From Bacteroides stercorirosoris (GTDB lineage Bacteria; Bacteroidota; Bacteroidia; Bacteroidales; Bacteroidaceae), in assembly GCF_900142015.1 (NCBI RefSeq), contig NZ_FQZN01000003.1:186001-250000 (forward strand): DNA of 64,000 nt, read 5' to 3'. The notes beneath the pieces are model-generated. The model ran no database searches, had not been told where the DNA came from, and worked only from the letters and a program-made list of their open reading frames with translations. Both the position numbers and the translations under genes were made by a program. Of the stretch, positions 54,655-64,000 are shown in pieces (the first letter of the stretch is position 1; the number at the start of each line of letters is the position of its first letter).

Positions 54655-54667
54655 CAAAATAAAATGA

Positions 54668-57088
54668 TTAATACGGATGTGTAAACCAGAAGCATGAACC
54701 TTCCCCTTCGGTCGATTCCACACCTATTTTTCCTCCCATCTGTGTGACAATGTTTTTGCAGATGGAAAGTCCGAGTCCCGTGCCTTGCGCAAAGGTATTC
54801 AGTTTCACAAAACGCTCGAATATGTTATCCAGATTTTCTTTGGGAATTCCGAGACCCGTGTCGCGCACATAGAATTTTATCTCCTGAGGCGACGTTTGTT
54901 CGTATCCTAAAGAGATGCTGCCTTGTTTCGTAAACTTCAGTGCGTTGTTTATGAAGTTGGTGATGACTTGTGTAAACCGGTTTTTGTCCGTATGGATGTG
55001 ACATTCGGGCAAATACTTCTCAAAAGCCAGCTCAACATCTCCTTTCACTTTCATCTGCATGGATTTTATGATTTCCCTACAACAATCGTTTACATCCACA
55101 TCCGTATAAACAAAGTCGAAGGTTTCAGCTTCTATCTTTGAAAGATCCAAGATATCCGATATCAGTTGTAAAAGCAGTTCATTGTTTGCCTCTACAATTT
55201 TTATGTATTCCTGGCGTTCCTCCCTGTCATCCGTTTCTGCCAGAAGGCTGGAAAAGCCAACAATAGAATTGAGTGGAGTGCGTATCTCATGGCTCATATT
55301 AGCCAGAAAGGCAGATTTCAAGCGGTCCAATTCCTCTGCTTTATCACGGGCAATGATTAGTTTCTGTTCTGTTTCTTTCAGAGGCGTAATATCGTAATTG
55401 ATACACAGCATTTCAATGATTCCATCCTGTGGGCGATAATCCCTGACCATTACATTTATACTGGTCCACGAATATTTTCCATTTCCTTTATTTACACGCA
55501 CTTCTTTGCTGAGGCTGGTGTTTTTCCCTTCCTTCACTCCGCGTACAAAGTTCATCAACACCGCCCGGTCTTCCGGATGTACATGCGAATAGACACCGAT
55601 AACCTGCGGCATGGGAGTATTTTCTTTTTCCCCTAAGTTGCGGTACCATGTATCTTGCGCATAACCATCTCGGGTCATTATATTGAAGTGCGCAAAGCCC
55701 ACCTTGGCATAGTCGCCAATTAAAAGGAATAAATCTTCAAATTCCTGTATTTTGCTATATGCAGTTGTTGTCTCTGTTGTATCTATATTAATAAAGAGGT
55801 AGTTGATAAATTGATTTTGAGAGTCATAAAGAGGGGTTACCCTCGTGGTCAGGTTAATGATATCTCTTCTGTGGCTTTTCACATATTTATCAATCTTGGA
55901 GAAATCATAATTGATTGAGAAGTCTACATTTTCCCTGGCTTTTAATTTCTCTTTTACATCTTTCGGAATATTAGGATTATCAAATAAGGAGACTCCCAAC
56001 ACCTCATTCTTATCATTCAGGCCGAATATCTCGATTTCTTTATCATTCATATCTACCAGATATCCATCTTTGTCGTAGAGTTCGATGCCTACCGGCAAAT
56101 TCTTATAAATATTGCGAAGAATCTTTTCGCTGTGGTCCAGTGCCTGACGGTCTTTATTGGCCTGGATTTCCGCTTTACGCAACTGGAGGCAGATACTGAT
56201 GATGTTTCCTAAAGAGGAAAACCACTGATGGTCAACATTGCTCCAATTGCGATGTGTTCTCACCATATCTATGCCCATATATCCCCATACTTGGTCTTTG
56301 GATAGAAGTGGCACCACCATTACCGATTTAATGTCTTGTGCTTCCAATGTATCCCGATAAACCTGCGCTTCAGCGGGCATATTATTCAGCGTATTCAGGA
56401 TGATTGATTTCTTTTCTGAAATTTGTCGGTCCCACCAAAGGGAATCGTCCCAGGCCACATTCTGCAAGAAGTTCAGCTCTTCAGATATTCCTTCTGCTGT
56501 TGCTTCATAGATGCAGCTTTGCACCTTGTTTTTCCGGTCTATTTCGAATATATAGGTGCGGTCTCCTTTGATTTGTCTAAGAAGATCATCCAAAATTTTG
56601 TTGATAATCTCTGTGATGTCATCCGACTGCAAGAAAGCGAGCAGTGAATGGGAAATATTGTTTTGTTGATAAAGCAAGCTGTTTACTTGCAGGATGTTCA
56701 CGTTTTTATTCAGCTGTTCGGGGTGATTGTCTATGCACTGCAAATATCCTATGATATTTCTGTGCCCTTCTTCATCCGGCTGCTTATAGCTGATTTTGGA
56801 ATACACCCATATTTCTCCATCTTTTGCTTTGATGGGAAACATCTGCTCGTAAGTCTCTATATTTGTGAGTGAAAAGAATTCGTTTTTGAGGCGTTTCCGA
56901 TGGTCTTCCCTTATTCTTCCGTGAAAATCGTTAAAGCTGATCCGGTTACTTTCAAGTCCAAGTAAGTCTACGATAAAGTCTGAACAGATATACTGACGAT
57001 TTTTCAGGTCCGATTCCCACCATCCCATTTGGGCCATTTGCGCAATTTGGTGATATTTGTCACAGTCAAAGTTAGGCTGCTTTCCCAT
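54668..57088 (-). CDS. Sensor histidine kinase with PAS and GAF domains
   Basis: An 806-aa soluble-looking kinase with no clear membrane segment. A PAS-like domain ([30 protein letters not shown]...) is followed by a GAF-like region ([35 protein letters not shown]...[35 protein letters not shown]). Two more PAS domains come next ([37 protein letters not shown]). HisKA carries [23 protein letters not shown] (His near 598). The HATPase has [27 protein letters not shown] and [13 protein letters not shown]. No receiver domain is attached, and no regulator gene is adjacent, so it is an orphan. The ATG at 57088 is preferred; an upstream in-frame ATG at 57253 would pass through the promoter box. Confidence 0.9.
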   Translation of the reverse strand: MGKQPNFDCDKYHQIAQMAQMGWWESDLKNRQYICSDFIVDLLGLESNRISFNDFHGRIREDHRKRLKNEFFSLTNIETYEQMFPIKAKDGEIWVYSKISYKQPDEEGHRNIIGYLQCIDNHPEQLNKNVNILQVNSLLYQQNNISHSLLAFLQSDDITEIINKILDDLLRQIKGDRTYIFEIDRKNKVQSCIYEATAEGISEELNFLQNVAWDDSLWWDRQISEKKSIILNTLNNMPAEAQVYRDTLEAQDIKSVMVVPLLSKDQVWGYMGIDMVRTHRNWSNVDHQWFSSLGNIISICLQLRKAEIQANKDRQALDHSEKILRNIYKNLPVGIELYDKDGYLVDMNDKEIEIFGLNDKNEVLGVSLFDNPNIPKDVKEKLKARENVDFSINYDFSKIDKYVKSHRRDIINLTTRVTPLYDSQNQFINYLFINIDTTETTTAYSKIQEFEDLFLLIGDYAKVGFAHFNIMTRDGYAQDTWYRNLGEKENTPMPQVIGVYSHVHPEDRAVLMNFVRGVKEGKNTSLSKEVRVNKGNGKYSWTSINVMVRDYRPQDGIIEMLCINYDITPLKETEQKLIIARDKAEELDRLKSAFLANMSHEIRTPLNSIVGFSSLLAETDDREERQEYIKIVEANNELLLQLISDILDLSKIEAETFDFVYTDVDVNDCCREIIKSMQMKVKGDVELAFEKYLPECHIHTDKNRFTQVITNFINNALKFTKQGSISLGYEQTSPQEIKFYVRDTGLGIPKENLDNIFERFVKLNTFAQGTGLGLSICKNIVTQMGGKIGVESTEGEGSCFWFTHPY

Positions 57089-57132
57089 ATATTTCCACTC
57101 CTGTTTTCTGTTTTTATTAAAGAACGAATGGG

Positions 57133-57140
57133 CAAATATA
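57133..57140 (-). promoter_or_regulatory. -7 promoter box of the PAS/GAF kinase gene
   Basis: The minus strand reads TATATTTG, matching TAnnTTTG, 44 bp before the ATG at 57088. Confidence 0.45.
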
Positions 57141-57811
57141 AAGATAACTTTTAAAATATGAGGGTTTTGCCTTTCCTTTTGAGAAATAATAAGAAATCTG
57201 TGGGCTTGAATCAAAATCAAGAGTACAAGGCACCGCATCTGATTCTCCGTCAAGATGCTGTCCGGACTTCTCCCATTGCCTAATCAGATCTTCTTCATTG
57301 CCTACTTTTTATTCGTTCCACTATAGTGGTCCGCAAGGGTAACTATAGTGCTCCTTGCGGATAACTATAGTGGAACGCAAGGATAACTATAGTGGAACGA
57401 AGAAAGAATGCCTAACAAAACAAGTCTTGTCAGCCAAGCGGCGAAAAAAGAAAGGCATACAGGAATCATCTTCTGAATACGAAGCAAATAGAAATAATTT
57501 ATTCCTTCCTTTTCGCTTATGATTCTTTTCACCACAGAGGACACAGAGCTTTTATACTTCTAATTCAGAGATAATTATACCCTCTGCATCCTCTGTGCTG
57601 AAATCGTTCATCGCAGGCTTGGGATTAGTTGTTTATGCTATTGGCAATATCTCGCTTTCGTTCAAACTTGATCCCATAACTGTACCGTAATTAAGTATTG
57701 CTTTCATTGGCCTCTGTGTGATAAGTAGCTATATTAAAAAGAGAAAGAGAATAATGAGTACAAAACACTTTGTTTTTCGTCTCTTTCTTAGAGTAAACAT
57801 ATAGACTTGGA
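57141..57811. other. Long intergenic region with two repeat elements
   Basis: No gene is supported. It contains the ACTATAGT element (57312-57401) and a CACAGAG-type inverted repeat (57527-57548 against 57581-57603) related to the one at 29601-29706. The last 150 bp presumably hold the promoter of the carbohydrate cluster. Confidence 0.5.
57312..57401. repeat. ACTATAGT repeat element
   Basis: A perfect 16-bp inverted repeat, ttcgttccactatagt (57312-57327) and its complement (57386-57401), encloses two further units of aactatagtg followed by a cc or ga variant. The self-complementary core actatagt occurs four times at roughly 20-bp steps. Confidence 0.75.
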
Positions 57812-60800
57812 ATGAAAAACCGATTAGAATACCGAATTATTGCATTATCCCTGATAGCATGGATTACTGTATGTCCTGTCTGTGCCCAACAGATGCGTTC
57901 ACTTCATGAGCAGTTTCTTCACCCGTCGGACGAAGCGAAACCCTGGACTTTCTGGTACTGGATGTTTGGCGCCGTATCAAAAGAAGGGATTACTGCCGAT
58001 TTGGAAGCTATGAAGCAAGCCGGGCTGGGAGGTACTTATCTGATGCCTATTAAAGGACTTGAAGAAGGAGCGCAATATGCAGGAAAAGCGCAGCAATTAA
58101 CGCCGGAATGGTGGGAGTTGATACGTTTCAGTATGAAGGAAGCCGACCGTTTAGGATTAAAACTGGGCATGCATATCTGTGATGGTTTTGCATTGGCAGG
58201 CGGTCCCTGGATTACTCCTGAAGAGTCCATGCAGAAAGTAGTGTGGAGTGATACGATAGTTGATGGCGGAAAGCTCAAAGCATTGCATCTGCCACAGCCT
58301 GAAGCATATAAAGGCTTTTATAAAGATATATCTCTGTTTGCCTTGCCGGTAGAAGATGCGGCAGATGAAATGCCTGCCAAGGTCACTTGTATCAATATAG
58401 CTGTCGGAAAAAATCTTGATTCTAAAAAAGTAGTGAATGTGGATGCTGCCGGAGTTATTCGCTCTTCGTATCCGTGCTATATTCAGTATGAATATGAACG
58501 TCCTTTCACTTGCCGTAACATTGAGGTGGTATTAAACGGCAACAACTATCAGGCACACCGGCTGAAAGTGATGGCAAGTGAAGACGGTGTGAATTATCGT
58601 CTGGTAAAGCAATTGGCACCTGCCCGTCAGGGATGGCAGAATACGGATGAGAATTCCACTCATACTATTCCTGCGACGACTGCCCGCTATTTCCGCTTTT
58701 ACTGGACACCTGAGGGGAGCGAACCGGGTAGTGAAGACATGGATGCTGCCAAGTGGAAGCCGAATTTGAAGATTAAGCGATTGCGCCTGCATCGGGAAGC
58801 CCGTCTGAACCAGTGGGAAGGAAAAGCCGGATTAGTCTGGCGTGTTGCTCCCGATACCGGAGAAGATGAAGTGAGCAAGGATGATTGCTATTCCCTTTCA
58901 CAGGTTATCAATCTGACAGATCAATATAGATATGGTGCGTTGACAACTGTTCTTCCTGAAGGAAAGTGGAAATTGCTCCGTATGGGACATACTGCTACAG
59001 GACATACCAATGCAACCGGTGGAGGCGGGAAAGGACTGGAATGTGACAAGTTTAGCGCGAAGACAGTCCGTAAACAGTTTGATAACTGGTTTGCGCAAGC
59101 TTTTGTGAAGACCGAGCCGGAAGTGGCACGTCGTGTATTGAAATATATGCATGTAGATAGCTGGGAGTGTGGCAGCCAGAATTGGAGCGATAATTTTGCT
59201 GCCGAGTTCCGTAAACGCCGTGGCTATGATTTAATGCCCTATTTGCCATTATTGGCAGGTATTCCTATGGAAAGTGCCCGGCATAGCGAGAAGGTATTGC
59301 GTGATGTTCGCACGACTATATCAGAATTGGTAGTAGATGTTTTCTATCAGGTGTTGGCTGATTGCGCTAAAGAATATGATTGCCGTTTTTCTGCTGAATG
59401 TGTGGCACCTACTATGGTGAGTGACGGGTTGCTGCATTATCAAAAAGTAGACCTTCCTATGGGGGAATTCTGGCTGAACAGCCCGACTCACGACAAACTG
59501 AATGATATGCTCGATGCTGTCAGCGGAGCGCATATATATGGTAAAAATATAATTCAGGCAGAGGGCTTTACGGAAGTGCGTGGCACTTGGGATGAACATC
59601 CCGGTATGCTGAAAGCATTGCTTGACCGGAATTACGCATTAGGCATCAATCGTCTTTTCTATCATGTATACGTTCATAATCCGTGGTTGAATCGTAAACC
59701 GGGTATGACATTGGATGGTATCGGGCTTTTCTTTCAGCGCGATCAGACCTGGTGGAATAAGGGTGCAAAAGCACTTTCAGAGTATGCAGCCCGTTGTCAG
59801 GCGTTATTGCAGTACGGGCATCCGGTAACGGATATTGCGGTCTTCACCGGAGAGGAAGTTCCAAGACGTTCCATACTTCCGGAACGGTTAGTCCCTTCTT
59901 TACCCGGAATTTTTGGTAAGGAAAGAGTGGAGAGTGAACGTATCCGGTTGGCCAATGAAGGGCAACCGTTGCGGGTGCGTCCTGTGGGAGTCACACATTC
60001 CGCCAATATGGCTGACCCGGAGAAGTGGGTGAATCCGCTTCGTGGCTATGCTTACGACAGTTTTAATAAAGATGCATTGTTGCGACTGGCCAAAACGGAG
60101 AATGGCAGGATGACATTGCCGGGCGGAGCCAGCTATAAAGTGCTGATATTGCCACTCTCACGTCCGATGAATCCCGGTCCGGTAGACTTATCTCCGGAAG
60201 TGCAGAAGAGGATTAACGAACTGAAAGAGGCAGGCGTATTGATCCCTTCCCTCCCTTACATGGAAGATGATTTCTCTGCATACGGTTTGGAACGTGATTT
60301 GATTGTGCTAGAAGACATTGCCTGGACACACCGTTGTGGTGAATTGGGAGACATTTACTTTATAGCCAATCAGAGAGAAGAAACACGTACGTTTACGGCC
60401 AGCATGCGTATCAGTGGAAGAAAGCCGGAATGTTGGAATCCGGTGACCGGTGAAATAAATGCTGCACCCGGTTATGAACAGAATGCCAACCGTACGGAAG
60501 TTACTTTGACATTGGCACCCGATGAGTCTGTATTTGTTGTTTTCCCGGTGGATAGTAATGAGAATCATTTGCCAAAAGCGTCGGAAGGAAATAGTTCTGT
60601 GGAGGAATCTCAGGATATAGCCTTCGAAACGGAAGAATATACCGTGACCTTCACGACAAACGGCCATACGGTTACCCGAAAGAATCTTTTCGACTGGAGC
60701 AAAGAGGAGGATGGGAAGATTCGTTATTATTCGGGAACAGCTATTTATCAGGCAACCTTTCGCTGGAAGGGTAAACAGAAGGACGGGCAGCGTATCTATT

Positions 60801-61084
60801 TGAATTTAGGAGAGGTATGTAATCTGGCAACTGTCCGTGTGAATGGTGTGGATTGCGGGACTGTTTGGACAGCTCCTTTCCGTGCTGATATAACACCGGC
60901 TTTGAAGAAAGGAACAAATGTTCTTGAAATCGAGGTGACGAATACCTGGGCAAATGCCCTTAAAGGAGCTGATGAAGGGAAAATGCCGTTTGACGGCATC
61001 TGGACGAATGCTAAATACAGGAGACAGGAGAAAACATTGCTTCCGGCGGGTTTGCTGGGACCTTTGAGTTTTACAAAAGAATAA
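57812..61084 (+). CDS. GH106-like glycoside hydrolase (probable alpha-L-rhamnosidase)
   Basis: A 1090-aa exported enzyme. The signal peptide (LSLIAWITVCPVCAQQ) is followed by the typical GH106 opening (FLHPSDEAKPWTFWYWMFGAVSKEGITADLEAMKQAGLGGTYLMPI). The catalytic barrel runs through YMHVDSWECGSQNWSDNFAAEFRKRRGYD and FSAECVAPTMVSDGLLHYQKVDLPMGEFW. A C-terminal beta-sandwich (NLGEVCNLATVRVNGVDCGTVWTAPFRADIT) resembles the GH2-type sugar-binding domain. GH106 enzymes remove rhamnose from pectins such as rhamnogalacturonans. The catalytic Glu residues were not assigned. It heads a run of carbohydrate-acting genes that continues past the window. Confidence 0.85.
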   Translation: MKNRLEYRIIALSLIAWITVCPVCAQQMRSLHEQFLHPSDEAKPWTFWYWMFGAVSKEGITADLEAMKQAGLGGTYLMPIKGLEEGAQYAGKAQQLTPEWWELIRFSMKEADRLGLKLGMHICDGFALAGGPWITPEESMQKVVWSDTIVDGGKLKALHLPQPEAYKGFYKDISLFALPVEDAADEMPAKVTCINIAVGKNLDSKKVVNVDAAGVIRSSYPCYIQYEYERPFTCRNIEVVLNGNNYQAHRLKVMASEDGVNYRLVKQLAPARQGWQNTDENSTHTIPATTARYFRFYWTPEGSEPGSEDMDAAKWKPNLKIKRLRLHREARLNQWEGKAGLVWRVAPDTGEDEVSKDDCYSLSQVINLTDQYRYGALTTVLPEGKWKLLRMGHTATGHTNATGGGGKGLECDKFSAKTVRKQFDNWFAQAFVKTEPEVARRVLKYMHVDSWECGSQNWSDNFAAEFRKRRGYDLMPYLPLLAGIPMESARHSEKVLRDVRTTISELVVDVFYQVLADCAKEYDCRFSAECVAPTMVSDGLLHYQKVDLPMGEFWLNSPTHDKLNDMLDAVSGAHIYGKNIIQAEGFTEVRGTWDEHPGMLKALLDRNYALGINRLFYHVYVHNPWLNRKPGMTLDGIGLFFQRDQTWWNKGAKALSEYAARCQALLQYGHPVTDIAVFTGEEVPRRSILPERLVPSLPGIFGKERVESERIRLANEGQPLRVRPVGVTHSANMADPEKWVNPLRGYAYDSFNKDALLRLAKTENGRMTLPGGASYKVLILPLSRPMNPGPVDLSPEVQKRINELKEAGVLIPSLPYMEDDFSAYGLERDLIVLEDIAWTHRCGELGDIYFIANQREETRTFTASMRISGRKPECWNPVTGEINAAPGYEQNANRTEVTLTLAPDESVFVVFPVDSNENHLPKASEGNSSVEESQDIAFETEEYTVTFTTNGHTVTRKNLFDWSKEEDGKIRYYSGTAIYQATFRWKGKQKDGQRIYLNLGEVCNLATVRVNGVDCGTVWTAPFRADITPALKKGTNVLEIEVTNTWANALKGADEGKMPFDGIWTNAKYRRQEKTLLPAGLLGPLSFTKE

Positions 61085-61090
61085 AAATAT

Positions 61091-62530
61091 ATGGCAATGA
61101 AAAATTTTATGATTAAGACAGGCGTAGTATTAGCGGCTTTATTAGTAGTCGCCTGTTTGCCGGCATGGGCCGAAGTAAAGTTACCGGCAATATTCTCGGA
61201 TGGCATGGTGATGCAGCAACAGACCCAGGCTAATCTTTGGGGTACGGCAACTCCGAATAAAACGGTGACGGTAACTACCGGCTGGAATGGAAAGCAATAT
61301 TCAGTAACCGCTGATAAAAGTGGCGCGTGGAAACTGGCAGTGTCTACCCCCGTGGCCGGTGGTCCTTATACGCTGACTTTTGACGATGGAACTCCTCGAA
61401 CACTGAATAATATTCTGATAGGTGAATTATGGCTTTGTTCCGGTCAAAGTAATATGGAGATGCCAATGAAAGGTTTTAAAAATCAACCGGTGGAGAATGC
61501 CAATATGGATATTCTTCACAGCAAAAATTCAAATATCCGTTTATTTACGGTGAAACGTACTTCCGCCTTTACACCACAGAATGACGTTGTCGGTTCATGG
61601 GAGGAAGCAGCTCCCTTGAGTGTGCGTGGCTTTAGTGCGACCGCTTATTATTTTGGAAAATTAGTCAATGAAATATTGGATGTTCCCGTAGGGTTGGTAG
61701 TTGCCGCCTGGGGAGGTTCTGCCTGTGAGGCATGGATGACGGCTGATTGGTTGAAAGCCTTTCCGGAGGCAAAAATACCCCGGTCGGAGACAGACATCAA
61801 ATCGAAGAACCGTACTCCGACCGTGCTTTACAATGGTATGTTGCATCCACTGATTGGTATGACGATGAAAGGAGTTATCTGGTATCAGGGTGAAGATAAC
61901 TATAATCGTGCCCACACTTACGCAGATATGTTTACTACCTTGATTAACGGATGGCGTGCGGAATGGAAACAGGGAGATTTCCCTTTCTACTATTGCCAAA
62001 TTGCCCCATACGATTATGGGATTATCACAGAAAAAGGTAAAGAAGTGATAAATTCGGCTTATCTGCGGGAAGCACAGGCAAAGGTGGAACACCGCGTTCC
62101 GAATAGTGGCATGGCCGTATTGCTGGATGCCGGGATGGAGAAGGGCATTCATCCTGCAAAAAAACGTCTTGCCGGTGAACGTCTGGCACTTCTTGCCCTG
62201 ACAAAAACATACGGAATAAAAGGTGTGAATGGTGAAAGCCCTTATTATAAGAGTATTGAAATCAAAAATGATACAGTGATTGTCAGCTTTGAGCGTGCAG
62301 GCATGTGGATCAGTGGCAAGAATTGTTTCGAATCGAAGAATTTCCAGGTTGCGGGTGAAGACAGGGTTTTCTATCCGGCTAAAGCATGGATTGAACGGAG
62401 TAAGATGCTTGTGAAAAGCGACAAGGTGCCGCATCCGGTGGCTGTCCGGTATGGATTTGAGAATTATGTGGAAGGAGATGTGTACTGTGAAGGATTACCG
62501 TTAGGTTCTTTCCGTTCGGATGATTGGTGA
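61091..62530 (+). CDS. Sialate O-acetylesterase-family SGNH esterase
   Basis: A 479-aa exported carbohydrate esterase. After the signal peptide (MIKTGVVLAALLVVACLPAWA) comes a small beta domain (LPAIFSDGMVMQQQTQANLWG). The SGNH catalytic domain follows, with LWLCSGQSNMEMPM (nucleophile Ser), AAWGGSACEAWM, WYQGEDNYNRAHTY, and DAGMEKGIHPAKKRLAGERLALLA with the Asp/His pair. It probably removes acetyl groups from a plant or host glycan so that the adjacent hydrolases can act; sialic acid need not be the true target. It starts 6 bp after the GH106-like gene. Confidence 0.9.
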   Translation: MAMKNFMIKTGVVLAALLVVACLPAWAEVKLPAIFSDGMVMQQQTQANLWGTATPNKTVTVTTGWNGKQYSVTADKSGAWKLAVSTPVAGGPYTLTFDDGTPRTLNNILIGELWLCSGQSNMEMPMKGFKNQPVENANMDILHSKNSNIRLFTVKRTSAFTPQNDVVGSWEEAAPLSVRGFSATAYYFGKLVNEILDVPVGLVVAAWGGSACEAWMTADWLKAFPEAKIPRSETDIKSKNRTPTVLYNGMLHPLIGMTMKGVIWYQGEDNYNRAHTYADMFTTLINGWRAEWKQGDFPFYYCQIAPYDYGIITEKGKEVINSAYLREAQAKVEHRVPNSGMAVLLDAGMEKGIHPAKKRLAGERLALLALTKTYGIKGVNGESPYYKSIEIKNDTVIVSFERAGMWISGKNCFESKNFQVAGEDRVFYPAKAWIERSKMLVKSDKVPHPVAVRYGFENYVEGDVYCEGLPLGSFRSDDW

Positions 62531-62540
62531 CAAGTGAACT

Positions 62541-64000
62541 ATGAAGGGAATCTACCTGACCATAATAATGGCTTTTGTTGGCGTGTCGGCTCTTTGGAGC
62601 CAGCATGCCAATGTCGTTTGGAATAGCCCGAGTCGCAATTCTTCTGAATCTATGCCTTGCGGGGGCGGAGATATTGGTATGAATGTATGGGTGGAAAACG
62701 GCGATGTGTTGTTTTACGTAAGCCGTAGCGGCACTTTTGATGAGAATAACTGCCAGTTGAAGCAAGGCCGTTTCCGTATTCGTATGTCTCCCAATCCTTT
62801 CAAAGATGCGGATAATTTCCGGCAGGAGTTAAAGTTGAACGATGGATTTGTCGAGATAGCGGCAGGAGGTACGCAGGTACAAATCTGGGCGGACGTCTTC
62901 CATCCGGTAATTCATGTGGAAATAGCCAATGCCCAGCCTCTGCAAGCGGAAGTCTTTTATGAAAACTGGCGATACCGCGAACGGGCAATCAGGAAAGGCG
63001 AGGGGCAACAATGCTCCTATAAGTGGGCTCCCCCGAAAGGAGCGGTGATGGCTGCTGACAGCATAATTCTCAACTCTCAATTCCCAACTCTCAACTCCCT
63101 CAGTTTCTACCACCGCAATCCGGAAGCAACCGTTTTTGATGTGGCAGTGGCACAACAAGGCATGGAGGAGGTTAAACCCCAATTGATGAATCCTTTGAAG
63201 AACCTGACTTTCGGTGGATGCCTGTTGCTGGAAGACTTGGAATATGCAGGTACCGCGGAGGGAGTATATGCCGGAACGGATTATCGGGCCTGGAAATTCC
63301 GTTCAACAAAGCCCGTGCGGAAGCAACAATTCTCCATCATACTCCACACCGCTCAGACAGAAACCACAGAACAATGGAAGCAGGGTTTGCAAGCAACTTT
63401 GAAGAGGATAGCCCCACATGGGAAACTTTCTTCGAAAATCGTTTCAAACGACAAAAAGCAGACCCGTTCGTGGTGGAACGCCTTTTGGCAACGCAGTTTT
63501 ATAGAAGCGGAGGGAGAGGCACAGGAGATTGCAAGAAACTATACTCTTTTCCGGTATATGTTGGGTTGTAATGCATACGGCAGTGTGCCGACAAAATTCA
63601 ATGGCGGATTGTTTACTTTCGATCCCTGCCATATAGATGAGAAGCAATCTTTTACTCCGGATTACCGGAAATGGGGAGGGGGAACGATGACCGCACAGAA
63701 CCAACGGCTTGTATATTGGCCGATGTTGAAAAGCGGTGACTTCGATATGATGCTTTCTCAATTCGATTTTTATAACCGTATGCTGAAGAATGCGGAATTG
63801 CGTAGTCGTGTGTATTGGCAACACGGGGGAGCTTGCTTCTGCGAACAGATTGAGAACTTCGGATTACCCAATCCTGCGGAATATGGTTTTAAACGTCCGG
63901 CCTGGTTCGATAAGGGCTTGGAGTATAACGCATGGTTGGAATATGAATGGGACACAGTGCTTGAATTCTGCCAGATGATATTGGAAACGAAGAATTATGC
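62541..64000 (+). CDS. DUF5703-type glycan-active protein, 3' end outside window
   Basis: The gene starts at the ATG at 62541 (MKGIYLTIIMAFVGVSALWSQ, a signal peptide), 10 bp after the esterase stop. It is open to the window end (about 486 residues). The N-terminal domain reads NVVWNSPSRNSSESMPCGGGDIGMNVWVENGDVLFYVSRSG, the DUF5703 pattern found in putative GH95-like enzymes. The later part (RNYTLFRYMLGCNAYGSVPTKFNGGLFTFDP...VYWPMLKSGDFDMM) suggests an alpha/alpha barrel. A stretch LNSQFPTLNSLS is encoded by aactctcaa-type repeats (63066-63102). It is probably a glycoside hydrolase of the same pathway as the upstream genes. Confidence 0.85.
   Translation, partial: MKGIYLTIIMAFVGVSALWSQHANVVWNSPSRNSSESMPCGGGDIGMNVWVENGDVLFYVSRSGTFDENNCQLKQGRFRIRMSPNPFKDADNFRQELKLNDGFVEIAAGGTQVQIWADVFHPVIHVEIANAQPLQAEVFYENWRYRERAIRKGEGQQCSYKWAPPKGAVMAADSIILNSQFPTLNSLSFYHRNPEATVFDVAVAQQGMEEVKPQLMNPLKNLTFGGCLLLEDLEYAGTAEGVYAGTDYRAWKFRSTKPVRKQQFSIILHTAQTETTEQWKQGLQATLKRIAPHGKLSSKIVSNDKKQTRSWWNAFWQRSFIEAEGEAQEIARNYTLFRYMLGCNAYGSVPTKFNGGLFTFDPCHIDEKQSFTPDYRKWGGGTMTAQNQRLVYWPMLKSGDFDMMLSQFDFYNRMLKNAELRSRVYWQHGGACFCEQIENFGLPNPAEYGFKRPAWFDKGLEYNAWLEYEWDTVLEFCQMILETKNY

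Noticed and set aside
54668..57088. Hybrid two-component regulator (SusR-like)
   Set aside because: The protein ends directly after the HATPase domain; there is no periplasmic beta-propeller, receiver or AraC domain.

Overview
The window looks like chromosome from a gut Bacteroides or close relative. The signs are the TAnnTTTG type of -7 promoter box upstream of many genes, a TonB receptor with an N-terminal carboxypeptidase-like domain, fimbrillin (Mfa-like) lipoproteins, LytS/LytTR pairs, a DUF1703 AAA-ATPase, a DUF5703 protein, and a type II-C CRISPR system with 47-bp repeats. The exact species cannot be fixed from the sequence alone.

Region 1 (1-8.5 kb): a minus-strand TonB receptor, an apparently dead sensor kinase, an active LytS-type kinase and a LytTR regulator (cut by the window edge) form one probable operon. 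An ABC-F ATPase with a leader, cytidine deaminase and a LysM glucosaminidase follow. Region 2 (8.8-17.7 kb): a 288-bp palindromic MITE-like element, an MFS exporter, a metal-type RND pump fused to its own TolC-like channel, its lipoprotein adaptor, and a LytS/LytTR pair. Region 3 (17.8-33.4 kb): alanine dehydrogenase, then a seven-gene minus-strand surface-fibre cluster (fimbrillins, Mfa2/FimB-like anchor, DUF3575 protein, two fimbrillin/leucine-rich-repeat chimeras, a HU-like DUF4469 protein), then a DUF1703 ATPase and a TPR-AraC regulator. Region 4 (33.5-43.6 kb): M23 peptidase, C69 dipeptidase, phosphosugar mutase, an operon of two different pyruvoyl-dependent decarboxylases plus an antiporter, NudC and a HU-family protein.

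Region 5 (43.9-52.3 kb) is a complete type II-C CRISPR-Cas locus: a minus-strand tracrRNA candidate, cas9 (1511 aa), cas1, cas2 and 27 repeats with 26 spacers. The repeats and the tracrRNA read on the minus strand, against the cas genes. Every repeat carries a perfect TAnnTTTG box just before the spacer, and the one degenerate repeat has lost only the half that would not be needed for such a promoter. Region 6 (52.5-64 kb): a GNAT acetyltransferase, an inverted second copy of the MITE-like element, an Fsr-like exporter, a large PAS/GAF histidine kinase, and the start of a carbohydrate-degradation cluster (GH106-like, sialate O-acetylesterase, DUF5703 protein cut by the window end).

The most notable items are the per-repeat promoter design of the CRISPR array, the paired pyruvoyl decarboxylases, the RND-TolC fusion with an internal signal-peptide-like segment, the pseudokinase/kinase pair, and the fimbrillin-LRR adhesin cluster with near-identical 69-bp repeats.
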